From Ceratotherium simum simum (lineage: Eukaryota; Chordata; Mammalia; Perissodactyla; Rhinocerotidae): a stretch of 64,000 bases of DNA. The notes under the pieces were generated by a model. That model was given only the letters and a program-made list of their open reading frames with translations, was not told where the DNA came from and searched no databases. Shown one piece after another: positions 50,201-59,367 of this stretch. The stretch's first letter is position 1; each line of letters starts with the position of its first letter. Position numbers and translations under genes: made by a program. The stretch covers positions 2,447,375 through 2,511,374 of the forward strand of contig NW_004454281.1 of the NCBI RefSeq assembly GCF_000283155.1, written 5' to 3'.

Positions 50201-53149
50201 GGGAAATGTTCTGTATCTTGATTGTGGTGATAGTTACACGACTCTATGATTTTATTAGAATTTATACAACTGCTATACCTGCTGTAAAAACAGTGAATTT
50301 AAATCTAAGTTAAAATAAAATAAAAATATTTAAAAAATGATGTATGACATATTGCAGCTTGTTTTTTAAAAATCTTTATGATGTCATTACAGTTGTCAAA
50401 AAAATCCTATTGCATGACTTTAATATTCGCTGCCACGGTGGGCCATAGTTTATTTCACCTTCCCTTATTGTTGGACATTGAGGCTGTTTCCACTTTTTCC
50501 CCATGAACACACTTGTATTTAGCTGAAGTTCTGATCATTTCCTCAATATAAATTTCTAGAAGTGGAATTACTTGATTAAAAGGAACACACGTTTTTATGA
50601 ATCTCGATACACGATATTATTTGTTCAGAAATTCAGTCTCCCACTGACTGTCCACAAGAGTGCCCATTCCTCCCCATCAACCCTTTGGTTCCGTCACTTT
50701 AAATTCACCTGCCAATTTCATAGATCTTGGTACCCGGTCGCTGCGCAGACAGCCCCCTCTCTGCTCCTCTGATCTGGCCTCAACATATCCAGAGCCATTT
50801 TTCCAAGACACGAATCTGACTCTGAGAGTCCCCTACTTAAATCCCTCAAAGACTGCAGGAAAAAGGATAAGGAGCATAAGACCCTCCACGGTCTCCCGCC
50901 ACCCTATCCTTACCGCCCAACTCCCTGTGCACCTGTGCACCTCACTCCTCTCTTGGCCTGCGGCTCAGGCTCTCCCTTTGCCTGGGGTGCCCCCATCACC
51001 GGTCAGCGCCCCTCTGTCTCTAAGACTAGCTTGGGCATTGCCCTCCCTCCCACCTTACTGCTCCTAAAATGGTCCATGGGTCTGTCCCCAGGACTGGACA
51101 TGATCCCCTTGGTTCAGGCCCACCCTCTTTGTGACCCCTGGCACTGAGTGGCCCGCTGGGGGAGACCAAAGCCTTGAAGACCAACCCTTCTCTTGGACCA
51201 TTTTGTTAAAATACAGGACGCATTGATGTGGTCGCAGTGCGTCTTAACTGTCCAGCGAAAAAGTCAGGGGGCTGTCCTGGCTCCTCTCTCTCCTGTTTCT
51301 CCCATTTCCTGAGTCTGTCCACGTACCTGTCCACTCTGCCTGGGACACCACCACACCCTCTCCAAGGTCTCTCTAGTTCTGCATTCCCACCCCCACTCAC
51401 CCGACTCTGGTCATGTCCTTTCCTTGCAAACATCTCCCAGGAGAAGTCTCTCCTCCAGGGATGGGTCTTCCAGGTCTGGGGCTGGCTGCTGTCCAGCCTT
51501 CTCTCAGACCACATTGGCCCCAGGACCCACCCACTTCAGCCCTGTGGACCACTGGAAGCTTCCTGAGTGCTCTGTTCCTGTACCACCTTGCCCAGGTGGA
51601 TCTCTCCACCTGTACTCCATCCCCAGCAGGGCCTCCTCTGCCCTTCCCTGTATGTGCCTCTGTCCTGCAGGGATCACCCTGTGTGTGGTTGCCCCTTCAC
51701 CTGGCCCTCTTCCAGTGGACCTTGAGTTGGGGCCGAATCTCATTCCCCTAGGATCGCAGCCCCAGCACAGGCCTAACCCCAATGGGGATCCATGTCTCCT
51801 CGTGTTTTCCTGGGCCCTGCAGGACGCTAACATACTTGTCCTGACCTGACACCCATAGGTGCTGACCCACCCGATATGGCTGGACTGCTGGTAGCAGAGG
51901 GTCAGCTCGTTCCATTCCAGCCCTTCACCACGGCGACCCCAGCCTCCCTGGGGGGAGCGTCAGGCTGAAAGGCCCTCATCCAGCTAGGACCCCTCACTTT
52001 GCAGAGGGGGAATCTGAGGCCCGGAGAGGTGGACTTGTTAGCCCAATCAGTTTAGGAGATGGGGATGGGGACAGCTGGAGGCCATCGAGCTTGGGCATTG
52101 GGGTCTGTACCAGCTATGTGACCTGGGGCAGGTGACCTCACTTCTCTGGGCCTCTATCCCCACCTGTAAATTGGGGATGAGAGCAGGACCTGCCTTGTGG
52201 GGCTGCTGGGAGGGAGGTTCTGCCCCAAAAATGATTGGTGCCTAAGATGGACTTGCTCACTCATTATCACAAGTCTCCCAGATGCTCGGCACTTTGTCAG
52301 GGGACTTCCCACCACACACAGAGAGGAGGGGGCTGGGGTCACACAAGGTGGGGCATACCCTCATCTGGGGCCTTTCCCACGGACGTGCCTGCACCCTGGG
52401 TGGGCTCAGGTTCCTAGGGGGCCAGTCGCACGAGGTGGCCCTGGCTGAGGGTCCTCGGCTGAGGGTCCAGTGACCCGGGAACGCTAGGGCAAGCCTGCTC
52501 CAGAGCGTCAGCCGTAGCCTGTGCCGTGGTGCTCCAGGGAGTGCCCTGCCCGTCCGGGGAGGGTGAGGAGGTGGCCCATCAGCCAAGAGGAGGAGGTCCT
52601 GGCACCGGAACGGCGGCACCCATCGCCTACACGACGTCCTGCCCCCTCCCTGCTTCTGCCCTGCACAGAGGACCTGGGGAGGCGAGGGAGGCACTAGCCT
52701 TGGGTGCAAAAGTTAACTCAGTAATTAAGATAAATAAGATTTTAATGCAATATTAAAAAAATAAAAATCAATGCAAACAAATCCACACTGGACAAAACGT
52801 CGACACTTTAAATCAAGCCCGTGTCTGCGCAGGCCCCTCTTCTCAGCTGATTCTCCCTTTTCTCCCCTCGGCCCTCCCTGCGACTCTCCATCTCTCTCTC
52901 CTAGTCCGGGCTGCAGAGACTCTGAGCTCCCCGATGTGGCTCAGCCCCTTACCTGTCCCACACGCTCCAAGGGCTGCTTCTTCCTGGGGCTCCAGGGCCC
53001 GGGGTCCTGCCCCGTGGTGCTGCCGTCGGGGGCAGCAGGCCATGGGCACCCACGGCCAGGCCCAGCAGTATCAGGGGCCAGCACTGCCTGTGGCCAGGGC
53101 TCTGCCCCCAGGGGGCCCCACGACCCACCTGGCCTGGCCTGGGCCTCAT
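34929..53149 (-). CDS. IGLL1: IGLL1 (lambda5), surrogate light chain, three exons
   Basis: Coding exons are 52953-53149, 36918-37036 and 34929-35248, joined on the minus strand in phases 2 and 1 to give 211 codons (human about 213). The protein has a signal-peptide region ([14 protein letters not shown] near residues 24-37), a unique Pro/Gly/Arg-rich tail, a J-like strand and a full C1-type immunoglobulin domain. IGLL1 pairs with VPREB and the mu heavy chain in the pre-B-cell receptor, where it signals heavy-chain success (established knowledge). Exon 1 resembles human IGLL1 (start MRP, HGLL, PTAA, PGAPG) and not any V or conventional light-chain exon, which sets this gene apart from a J-C pair. 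No stop or shift interrupts it. Intron 1 is about 16 kb and mostly L1; intron 2 is 1.67 kb. Unusual points are FSEG in place of FGxG and an exon-embedded recombination signal. Confidence 0.92.
35249..36917 (-). other. IGLL1 intron 2
   Basis: The 1.67-kb intron has consensus splice ends. It contains L2-like sequence and the (ATCC)n repeat of the 167-bp duplicated block. I see no other exon or J segment in it. Confidence 0.8.
35690..35856 (+). repeat. 167-bp duplicated block, copy in intron 2, with (ATCC)n
   Basis: The block starts GCAATTCAGTTCCACC, includes L2-like sequence, and continues into an (ATCC)n/(ATCT)n run. It differs at only four positions, all transitions, from the block at 37496-37662, with no length change. 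Confidence 0.95.
36918..37036 (-). CDS. IGLL1: IGLL1 exon 2: J-like exon
   Basis: The acceptor is CCCAGCAG|G and the donor CCTAG|GTAAGT. It encodes RFPLRPG...GPRCWPGG, then a short stretch over a relic recombination signal, then [18 protein letters not shown] and TQLTVL are shared with human IGLL1. The J motif FGxG reads FSEG, so the first glycine is lost. The exon is 119 bp with no stop and connects in frame at both ends. Sequence upstream of the J core is read as protein here, whereas in a conventional IGLJ it would be non-coding. Confidence 0.9.
36956..36983 (-). promoter_or_regulatory. 12-spacer recombination signal relic inside IGLL1 exon 2
   Basis: Read from the J side, the heptamer is CACGGTG (consensus CACAGTG, one mismatch at position 4), followed by exactly 12 bp and the nonamer ACCAAAACC (consensus ACAAAAACC, one mismatch). 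It is placed exactly where a J-lambda 12-RSS belongs, directly before the first J base at 36955, yet it lies inside the open frame of exon 2. Confidence 0.85.
37496..37662 (+). repeat. 167-bp duplicated block, copy upstream of exon 2
   Basis: Direct repeat of 35690-35856 at an offset of 1806 bp, 163 of 167 identical. The flanking sequences on both sides are not similar, so the duplication is confined to this block. Confidence 0.95.
38645..38690 (-). repeat. L1 3' end fragment, antisense
   Basis: TTGTGTTAAAATATACATAG followed by CATAAAATTTACCACTTTAA is the antisense start of an L1M 3'UTR. Confidence 0.5.
38690..41185 (+). mobile_element. L1, 5'-truncated (reverse transcriptase region to 3' end)
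   Basis: It begins in the ORF2 reverse transcriptase region and runs through late ORF2, with several open pieces of 60-100 codons (for example 39435-39677 and 39813-40121), to an L1 3' end with an AATAAA-containing tail near 41180. The reading frame is broken many times. Confidence 0.9.
41390..41530 (-). repeat. L1 fragment, antisense
   Basis: The antisense ORF2 endonuclease-end phrase CTATAAATTCTCTTCTAGGC followed by ACTGCTTTAGGTGTGTCCC is present. Confidence 0.55.
41550..42480 (+). mobile_element. L1 ORF2 fragment
   Basis: Sense ORF2 sequence runs from the endonuclease/RT linker into the reverse transcriptase core and stops abruptly near 42480, with no 3' end. Confidence 0.8.
42480..43000. 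other. No gene recognised
   Basis: Mixed-composition sequence lies between two L1 segments. It may be L1 5'UTR of the next element, but I cannot support that. Confidence 0.4.
43000..49185 (+). mobile_element. Near full-length old L1, interrupted by a MaLR LTR
   Basis: 5'UTR-like sequence is followed by an ORF1 region with an open stretch of 115 codons (43624-43971). The endonuclease part of ORF2 follows (about 45150-46100), then the reverse transcriptase region (46422-46721 open) and the late ORF2 region, and a 3' end near 49180. All ORFs are broken. An LTR insertion at 44577-44962 splits it. Confidence 0.85.
44577..44962 (+). mobile_element. MaLR-type (MLT1-like) LTR inserted in L1
   Basis: GGACTGAATTGTGTGCCCTC at the left, ATATCGAAGTCCTAACC after it, and GTCTGTGGTACTTTGTTATG ... 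GCAGCCCTAGCAATAATACAG at the right are the LTR ends. L1 sequence continues on both sides. Confidence 0.75.
49190..50065 (+). mobile_element. L1 3' end fragment
   Basis: A second copy of the late ORF2 and 3' region follows directly after the preceding L1 3' end. Confidence 0.75.
50065..50340 (+). mobile_element. L1 3' end fragment
   Basis: A third successive L1 3' end, only about 275 bp, ends in an A/T-rich tail near 50330. Confidence 0.65.
50400..50620 (-). repeat. Old L1 fragment, antisense
   Basis: The phrase AAATTTCTAGAAGTGGAATT after TTGGACATTGAGGCTGTTTC is antisense late ORF2 of an old L1. Confidence 0.55.
50750..51060. repeat. L2-type LINE fragment
   Basis: The arrangement CTCTGATCTGGCCTC ... 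GACCCTCCACGGTCTC ... TTTGCCTGGGGTGCCCCC is a typical L2 stretch. I do not assign the orientation. Confidence 0.55.
51060..51970. other. No gene seen
   Basis: Pyrimidine-rich intronic sequence of IGLL1. Open frames on both strands (up to 141 codons) have no recognisable content. Confidence 0.45.
51975..52220. repeat. Two MIR fragments in opposite orientation
   Basis: An antisense core (GGGGGAATCTGAGGCCCGGAG, about 52007) is followed by a sense copy (GTGACCTGGGGCAGGTGACC to CACCTGTAAATTGGGGATG, about 52117-52180). Confidence 0.65.
52953..53149 (-). CDS. IGLL1: IGLL1 exon 1: signal peptide and unique region
   Basis: It opens with ATG at 53149-53147 and ends ...GGGACAG|GTAAGG, with the last exon base at 52953 (65 codons plus two bases). 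The encoded stretch runs MRPRPGQ, then the hydrophobic [14 protein letters not shown], then a Pro/Gly/Arg-rich tail with PTAAPRG and [10 protein letters not shown]. These landmarks line up with human IGLL1 exon 1 as I remember it. The split codon AG|G gives Arg with exon 2, as in human. A 267-codon frame on the opposite strand is a composition shadow. Confidence 0.92.
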
Positions 53150-53640
53150 CCGCCCTCAGGGTCAAAGGACCTGCTGGCCTGGGCTCCCTGGACGGGGGGT
53201 CGGCAGGTGCCCCGGTCCCTCTTGCTGGAGCGGCTGTCCCAGTGAACCCTGGCCCGTGTGGCCCTGTCCTCCGCCTGGGCCTTCTCTGGTCAATGCCCCC
53301 AGCGCCCGGTCCTCTCCAGGGGGCCCATGGCTGTTACCTGGGGCTCTCTCCCAGAGGGACATCTGCCAACTGCCCTGCTGTGGTCGGGATCCAGGGCTCA
53401 ACCGCCTCCCACCACAGCTGCCAGCCTGGCCCGGCCCCTGGGGCTCTGGGGGGACACACCTGTTCCTGCCCTCCCTCCCCCGGGGCCCCCGGGTCCGTGG
53501 AGCATCTCCCCCTGGAGGGGCCATGGAAGGGCCATGGAGGGTGGCTGAGGGCCAGCAGATCAGGAGCCACCTGAGTTCAGCGGGTGGGGCTGGGGCTTCT
53601 CTTCTGACCAGCCCTGGGGCGGGAAGGGCGGGTGACAGGA
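53150..53640 (-). promoter_or_regulatory. IGLL1 upstream region, GC-rich, no TATA box
   Basis: The 490 bp before the start codon are GC-rich without an AT-rich TATA element, as in other lambda5 promoters. CCCTGGGG motifs near 53436 and 53604 resemble the CCCnnGGG half of the EBF1 site that drives surrogate light-chain genes, but with imperfect flanks. The transcription start is not visible from sequence. Confidence 0.35.
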
Positions 53641-53749
53641 AAAGACAAGTGTAGGTTTAGCAGGAAGCCAAAGTTCAAGTCCAGGAATCATGATATAATT
53701 ATAAAAATGGTGTTTAATACACAGTGTTCAGGACCTTACAGGTCTCATC

Positions 53750-53769
53750 CATCTCTCTCTCTCTGTCTT

Positions 53770-53808
<39 letters not shown>
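53750..53808. repeat. (TC)n(AC)n microsatellite
   Basis: A TC-rich run with interruptions passes directly into about 14 AC repeats. Confidence 0.95.
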
Positions 53809-53809
<1 letters not shown>

Positions 53810-54179
53810 ATGGATTTTTTCCAGAGGTCGACACCATGAGCCCGGCATCTGGTGCACAGCGGTGGCTCCTGAGAAGCCCCTTTGCCCTCTCCTGTCCTGT
53901 GAGCCCACCCACCTCCCCAGTGTCCAGATGCACTGTTGCCGCAGGAACCCTGTGCTTCGGTGTGGGGTGGGCAGTGGGCACCGAGGAGGGACCTAGCGCC
54001 CACACGGGGTGGTGAAGGCCTGGCTCTGTGCTGGCGCTGCGGGAGTGATGCTTCTGGTCACCTCTGAGGCTCCAGGCTTCCTCTCTCCTCCCGAAGTGGG
54101 GCTGGCCGCGCTGCCTGCTCTGCTCACAGTCAGGACTGTGGCGAGGTCGATGTTGGGAGATAATGGATGCGAAAGTCGT

Positions 54180-54480
54180 TTTTTTTCCCCTTTAGTTTTT
54201 TTAAATTGTGGTAAAATATACATAAAATAAAATTTGCCATCTTAACCATTTTAAAGCTTACAGTCTGTGGCATTAAGTATATCCACAAGGTTGTGAAACC
54301 ATCATCACCATCCATCTCCAGAACTTCTTCATCTTCCCAAACTGAAACTCTGCACCCATTAAACAACAGCTCCCATCCTCCCTGCCCCAGCCCCTGGCAC
54401 CCACCATTCTACTGTCTGTCCCTATGCATTTGACTATTCCAGGGACCTCATTTAAGTGCAATCAGATGGTGTTTGTATTT
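54180..54480 (-). repeat. L1 3' end fragment, antisense
   Basis: AAATTGTGGTAAAATATACA through TCTTAACCATTTTAAAGCTT and on to ACTATTCCAGGGACCTCATT is the antisense 3' part of an old L1. Confidence 0.7.
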
Positions 54481-54484
54481 TGAA

Positions 54485-54570
54485 AGTGCTTTATAAACTG
54501 AGAAGTGCTGCAAGCATATCACATATGGAGAACGGCTTTACTACATTTATTGTTAATGTTATTACCAGCT
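54485..54570 (+). repeat. MIR 3' fragment
   Basis: AAGTGCTTTATAAACTGAGA and the following CTACATTTATTGTTAATGTTATTA resemble the MIR 3' end. Confidence 0.5.
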
Positions 54571-54599
54571 GGCCCCTCTGGCATCGCTTGGGAAGAAGT

Positions 54600-56375
54600 C
54601 ATTATCCATCAAAAAACAAATGAATCCCTGTTGATACTTCCAAGGCCACTTTTCAAATTTTGTGTTGCAACTAATAAAGGGTTGTGAAGTCAGTTCAGTC
54701 AGTTACAGCCAGCACTTTGCAACAGTGAAGTAGCCTGGAGCAGGCTGGAGCATGGAGAGCGCCCCTTGTGGGGGAGCGGGGGCGGTTCGTGGGATCCAGC
54801 TTCAGTTGTCTAAATACCTAGACACCTCTGGATAATGAGGGGAAATGTATTTCTTACCGGGGGTTTTGATGAAAGAACTTTTGGAAAACGCCGTCCTGGG
54901 ACACACTGGTCCCCTTGTGCACACCAGACAAATCTTGTTGCACGTCACAGTTGGCTGACCCGGAGCTCGTGTTTGAAACTAATCTTTGCTTTAGGTCCTG
55001 CGTGTCCCAGTGTATCGCAGGGGGCAGTGCCGTCCCGATGGCTCGTCCGTCTCCAGGAGGCTCTCCCCAGGGTCCCCCAGAGTGAATTTCATGGATGCCA
55101 CATGTCCTGGTGGAGTTGGGCGATTCCAGACATCCTGTTGGTGTCTGTCCAGCCATGGTGGTGGGATGCTGTAACAGACAGACAGACTTCCTGCTATGTG
55201 GAGCTCATGAGGACCACAGTGAGGTCAGACTCCGTGGACTGACACACCTCTGCTTGGATCCCTATGTCCCAAAGACACTGGTGAGCATCCCCGTGGGCCA
55301 GGCGCTGCATCCCAGAGAGCTCCCGGTCCTCGGGGAGATGGGCGAGGCACCGAGCAGTAACGGGGTGTGGGCGCCCTAACAGGCGTCATGCAGGGCACGG
55401 GGGAGCCCCTGGAGGCCCCTGATGCAGTCCGGCTTCTCCCCGTTTCAGTGCTTGGCCCACTCCTGCCTCTGATCGTGGGCTCCCACACACTGCGGGGCTG
55501 GAGCAGGGTCTGGTCCAGGGGTCCAGGCTGAACCTGCGCCCTCCAGCACCCCTCCCTGTGTGGGTGTGACACTCACCCACTGCCCAGGGCCCAGAAGCTG
55601 TGGTTCCCCCGGGACAGCCCCAGGTCTCAGGGAGAAGAAAGAGGCTGTCCCGAAACTCCGTGACCCCAGTTGCCCCCTCGTCCCTGCCCCTGCACCTGCC
55701 ACGGCCTCTGGGCAGACGCCACCAGAGACCACATCCTCCTGTGGTGGCCGCAGTCGGAAATCTGGATCTGGCTGGACCCTGTGGACACTCGAGGGATGGG
55801 TTGGGCCTTCTCACCTGGAGCACCTGCAGCTCTGGCCCGCCGAGACCCCACCCCCACTTCCTTCCTGACTGAGTTCTGCCGAGGGCTGGACTCAGGAGGG
55901 GCCAGAGAGGTCCGTGTCCAGCTGTTCCTCTCGGTGGACCCTCTGCTCAGGGTCCCTGGCCCCTCTGCATCCCGTCCCAGCCTTTCTCTCCTGGAGCAAA
56001 GGGCTGTGTCCCCGTCCAGTCCCTTCTGCCCTGCTCCATGTCAGAGGATGCCCCTGCCTCCTGCTGGTCAGTCCCCTGTCCACTCTCCATCCCACAGGCC
56101 CAGAGACTCTGCCTGCTGCCATCATGGACTCCTCTCTCCTGGGCCATCTTCAGAGCAGGCGTGTGAGTCCATCCTCTCCAGGTCCCAGGTGTCAATGTTC
56201 TAGAAACTCCCAGGTTCTCAGGGTCACTGGACCTGCTATATGGCTCCTGAGCCCCTCTTTGGGGGTGATTTCTGCTATTTCGGAAGGTTCAAAACATTCT
56301 CCAAAGCCCAGAGGTCTGGAGGTTTCATTCAACATGGGGATGATGATATAGCTACCATTGTTTATTTAAGGCCAG
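54600..56375. other. No gene seen between IGLL1 and the V pseudogene
   Basis: This interval was searched on both strands for VPREB-like or V-like motifs (paired cysteines, WYQQ, DEADYYC-type end) and none was found. GC-rich open frames of up to 177 codons lack recognisable domains. Confidence 0.5.
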
Positions 56376-56377
56376 TA

Positions 56378-57715
56378 TGATGGTTAATTTTATGTGTCGT
56401 CTTGGCTGGGCCACAGTGCCCAGATATTTGGTCAAATATTTTTCTGTGTGCTGCTGTGAGGGTATTTTTGGATGAGACCAACATTTATTTATTTATTTAT
56501 TTTTAATAGAAATTTTTAGCTTGTCTTTATTTATTTATTTATTTTTTAAATTTTTTGTTTATTGCAGTAACATTGGTTTATAACATTGTAAAAATTTCAG
56601 GTGTACATCATTGTACTTCTATTTCTGCATAGATTACATCATGTTCACCACCAAAATACTAATTACAACCCATCACCACACATATGTACCGAATTATCAC
56701 TTTCACCCTCCTCCCTCCCCCCTTCCCCTCTGGTAACCACCAATCCAATCTCTGTCCCTATGTGTTTGTTTATTGTTGTTATTATCTACTACTTAATGAA
56801 GGAAATCATATGGTATTTGACCTTCTCCCTCTGACTTATTTCACTTTGCATTATACCCTCAATGTCCATCCACGTTGTCACAAATGGCTGGATTTCATCG
56901 TTTCTTATGGCTGAGTAGTATTCCATTGTGTATATATACCACATCTTCTTTATCCATTCATCCCTTGATGGGCACTTAGGTTGCTTCCAAGTCTTGGCTA
57001 TTGTGAATAAGGCTGCAATGAACACAGGGGTGCATGTACCTTTGCAAATTGGTGTTTTCAAGTTCTTTGCATAAATACCCAACAGTGGAATAGCTGGATC
57101 ATATGGTAGTTCTATCCTTGCTTTTTTGAGGAATCTCCATACTGTTTTCCATAGTGGCTGCACCAGTTTGCACTCCCACCAGCAGTGTATGAGAGTTCCC
57201 TTCTCTCCACCTCCTCTCCAACACATGTTGTTTCCTGTCTTGTTCATTATAGCCATTCTGACGGGCGTGAGGTGATATCTCATTGTAGTTTTGATTTGCA
57301 TTTCCCTGATAGTTAGTGATTTTGAACATCTTTTCATGTGTCTGTTGGCCATCTGTATATCTTCTTTGGAGAAATGTGGATGAGACCAACATTTAAATCT
57401 ATGAATTAACGTTGAATGGATGCTTTGAGTAAAGGAGATTGCCCTCCCCCGTGTGGTGGGCCTCATCCAATCAGTTGAAGTCCTGAATAGAACAAAGACT
57501 GACTTCCCCTGAGCTAGAAGGAATTCTGCTAGCAGGCAGATGTGAACTACAACTCTCTTCTGGGTCTCCAGACTGCTGGCCCACCCTGCTGATGTTGGAT
57601 TTTCACCTCCACAGTCATGTGAGCCAGTTCCTTAAAATGAATCTCTCTCTCTCTATACACACACGTATCCTATTGGTTCTGTTTCTCTGGAGAACCCTGC
57701 CTCCTGCAGCCAGCT
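56378..57715 (+). mobile_element. Old LTR-like repeat (MLT-type), split by a young L1
   Basis: The left part is GGTTAATTTTATGTGTCGTC to GGATGAGACCAACATTTA. The right part is the continuation to CCAGTTCCTTAAAATGAATC and TTGGTTCTGTTTCTCTGGAG. These are the two ends of one well-known mammalian repeat, cut by the L1 at 56488-57376. Confidence 0.7.
56488..57376 (-). mobile_element. Young 5'-truncated L1 with perfect target duplication
   Basis: The element ends in an oligo-A tail (a T-rich run at 56488-56560 on this strand). It carries a 3'UTR of the perissodactyl type and the C-terminal part of ORF2. A continuous frame from 57365 to 56789 encodes the end of ORF2 without a stop. The 19-bp direct repeats TGGATGAGACCAACATTTA at 56469-56487 and 57377-57395 are identical, which marks a recent insertion. 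Confidence 0.95.
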
Positions 57716-57855
57716 GTGTCATCTTTACCATAACTCCACGGAGTGGTCATTATGATCCCCATTTCCCAGATGGGGACACTGAAATTTAGCGGTTTGTTTA
57801 GGTGCAGTGACTTGCCCAAGGTCACAGAGCTGCGAAGGAGTAGAACCTTCTAGAT
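57716..57855 (-). repeat. MIR SINE
   Basis: The antisense core TTTCCCAGATGGGGACACTG is followed by TGACTTGCCCAAGGTCACAG. Confidence 0.8.
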
Positions 57856-58039
57856 CTAAGAATGCAAGGATTTTGTGGCCTGTGGATATCTTTGGGAATG
57901 TGGCAAAAGCCATAGAATTTCTCCCCAGAATAGCGCTCGTTCTCCCCATCAGGCGCAGAGCTGCCCACGGTTCCTGGGCCCCACAGGTGAGATGCCTGCA
58001 TCAGACCTGGAACTCAAAGTGTAGAGGGCACTCCCCCAT

Positions 58040-58115
58040 TCTCCGTTGTGTCCCTGGCGTTTAGCACTGAGCTGGCACGAAGCAGGTGCTCAGCAGGGCT
58101 TTTGAGAGGGCACGT
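58040..58115 (+). repeat. L2 or MIR end fragment
   Basis: GTTTAGCACTGAGCTGGCAC followed by GAAGCAGGTGCTCAGCAGG is the usual end phrase. Confidence 0.5.
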
Positions 58116-58728
58116 GAGCTGGAGCCACAGCCCAGCCTGCCTGCCTCCTAACCTCTCCCTTCCCTCTGTGCCAGGGGCCCCAGCAGGGGGAGCTCATAGC
58201 CCTTCAGGGCTCCCTGGGCTGGAGGGGGCCTATCATCAGGGGACCTCAGCCCAGGGCCCTGGTCAGCGGATCTCCTGCGCTAAGGGAAAAGGAAGCCCAG
58301 AGCATCAATTCACTGTGACGTCACTTTTCCTGATACAGACCCTGAAGCCCGCATCTCGGTGACCATTAGAACTTCCCTTCCTATGACTCTCTCCCCTGCT
58401 GGTGTGAGGACCCCTCAAGGCCCAGCCCCCAGGGGTGGCTAGAGAGGTGTGTCTTCTGTCCCTGAGTCACTTTCCGCGACTGGGAGCATCTTGGGTCTGG
58501 ACCGAGCTCTGTGATACTGAAGCCACTCACAGCCACCATCTTGTCAGTCCTCCCGCAGCCCCGGGCTGAGGGGGATGCTGCCCAGGGGGCAGAGCAGGAG
58601 GCCGAGGCCCAGCTGGGGATCATCAGGTGGTGAGAACGAGAATCCCCCGGCAAGCCCCAGACCTTTCCGGTCCAGCATGGAAGTGGCATGGGGTGGGCAG
58701 GGACTGTGAGCGCCAGGCCGGGGTGGCA

Positions 58729-58767
58729 GGTTCATGTCCCATGTCCCCATCTGTCTGTGTCACCATG
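58729..58767 (-). promoter_or_regulatory. Degraded 23-spacer recombination signal of the V pseudogene
   Basis: On the minus strand the heptamer CATGGTG is followed by exactly 23 bp and the nonamer ACATGAACC. Spacing is intact. The heptamer has two mismatches to CACAGTG, including the third base of the critical CAC, and the nonamer has two. Confidence 0.8.
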
Positions 58768-59282
58768 AGTCACTGCCAGCTGCTCACACTGCCATGGTAG
58801 GTGGCAGAGTAATCGTCAGCCTCGTCCTCAGCCCAGGCCCCCTGATGGTCAGGGTGGCCATGTTCCCCGAGTTGGAGCCAGAGAAGGAGTCAGGGACCCC
58901 TGAGGGAGCTCTCGCTGTCTCTACAGATGACCGGCACAGGGGCCTGGCCTGGCTTCTGCTGGGGCCACGATGCGATGCGTATTCATCCCCGAGCTTATCT
59001 CCAGAGCAGGGGATTGTGGCCGTCTGTCCTAGGGCCACCTACCCTGAGGGCGGCTGCCTCAGCTCATAGGAGGCCACGGAGCCTGTAAGAGAGGACATGA
59101 GAGGGGCTTGAGGATGAAGGCCCCAAACCAGGAGGTCCCACCCTGAGGCTGTGCCTGGGCTGAGCTCAGGATTTGGGGCAGGCCCAGCCCAGGGTCGTGT
59201 GGGGGCTGAGCCTGCCATCAGGGCCTGGGGCAGCTCCTGTGCAGAGAGTGGAGAGGGGGAACAGGAGAGGGGTCCAGGCCAG
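58768..59282 (-). pseudogene. IGLV3: IGLV3-type immunoglobulin lambda V pseudogene
   Basis: The leader exon (59237-59282) encodes AWTPLLFP...LCTG, but its first codon is CTG in place of ATG and the donor is GA in place of GT. The V exon starts after an intact TCTTACAG acceptor (first base 59082) and reads SVASYELRQPPSG, then a TAG stop, then GQTATIPCSGDKLGDEYA, which is close to human IGLV3-1. A frameshift before the framework-2 tryptophan, another before PSGVPDSFSGSNSGN and a third before AEDEAD break it further. The second conserved cysteine codon reads TCT (Ser). It lies in the same orientation as IGLL1, about 5.6 kb upstream, and cannot encode a V domain. Confidence 0.92.
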
Positions 59283-59367
59283 GGTGGACACGCCCCAGGG
59301 CTCTGCCTCCTGAGCCCCCACAGCTGGACAGGGCTCCCCCAGGACTCTCATTGTTGGCTCAAGTCTC

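Larger units (their letters stand above)
37037..52952 (-). other. IGLL1 intron 1, expanded by L1 insertions
   Basis: Of about 15.9 kb, roughly 38.7-50.3 kb is almost all L1. What remains (37.0-38.6 and 50.6-52.9 kb) is about 4 kb, near the size I would expect for the ancestral intron. Confidence 0.8.

Noticed and set aside
52771..53574. 267-codon plus-strand open frame
   Set aside because: It lies opposite IGLL1 exon 1. The minus strand has the recognisable exon with correct splice phase; the plus frame is a GC-composition shadow with no domain.
56789..57466. 225-codon minus-strand frame as a host gene
   Set aside because: It is the C-terminal part of L1 ORF2 in a recent truncated insertion.
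58768..59082. VPREB1 ortholog
   Set aside because: The sequence around GQTATIPCSGDKLGDEYA and the 23-RSS are those of an IGLV3 segment. VPREB has no recombination signal and a different framework.
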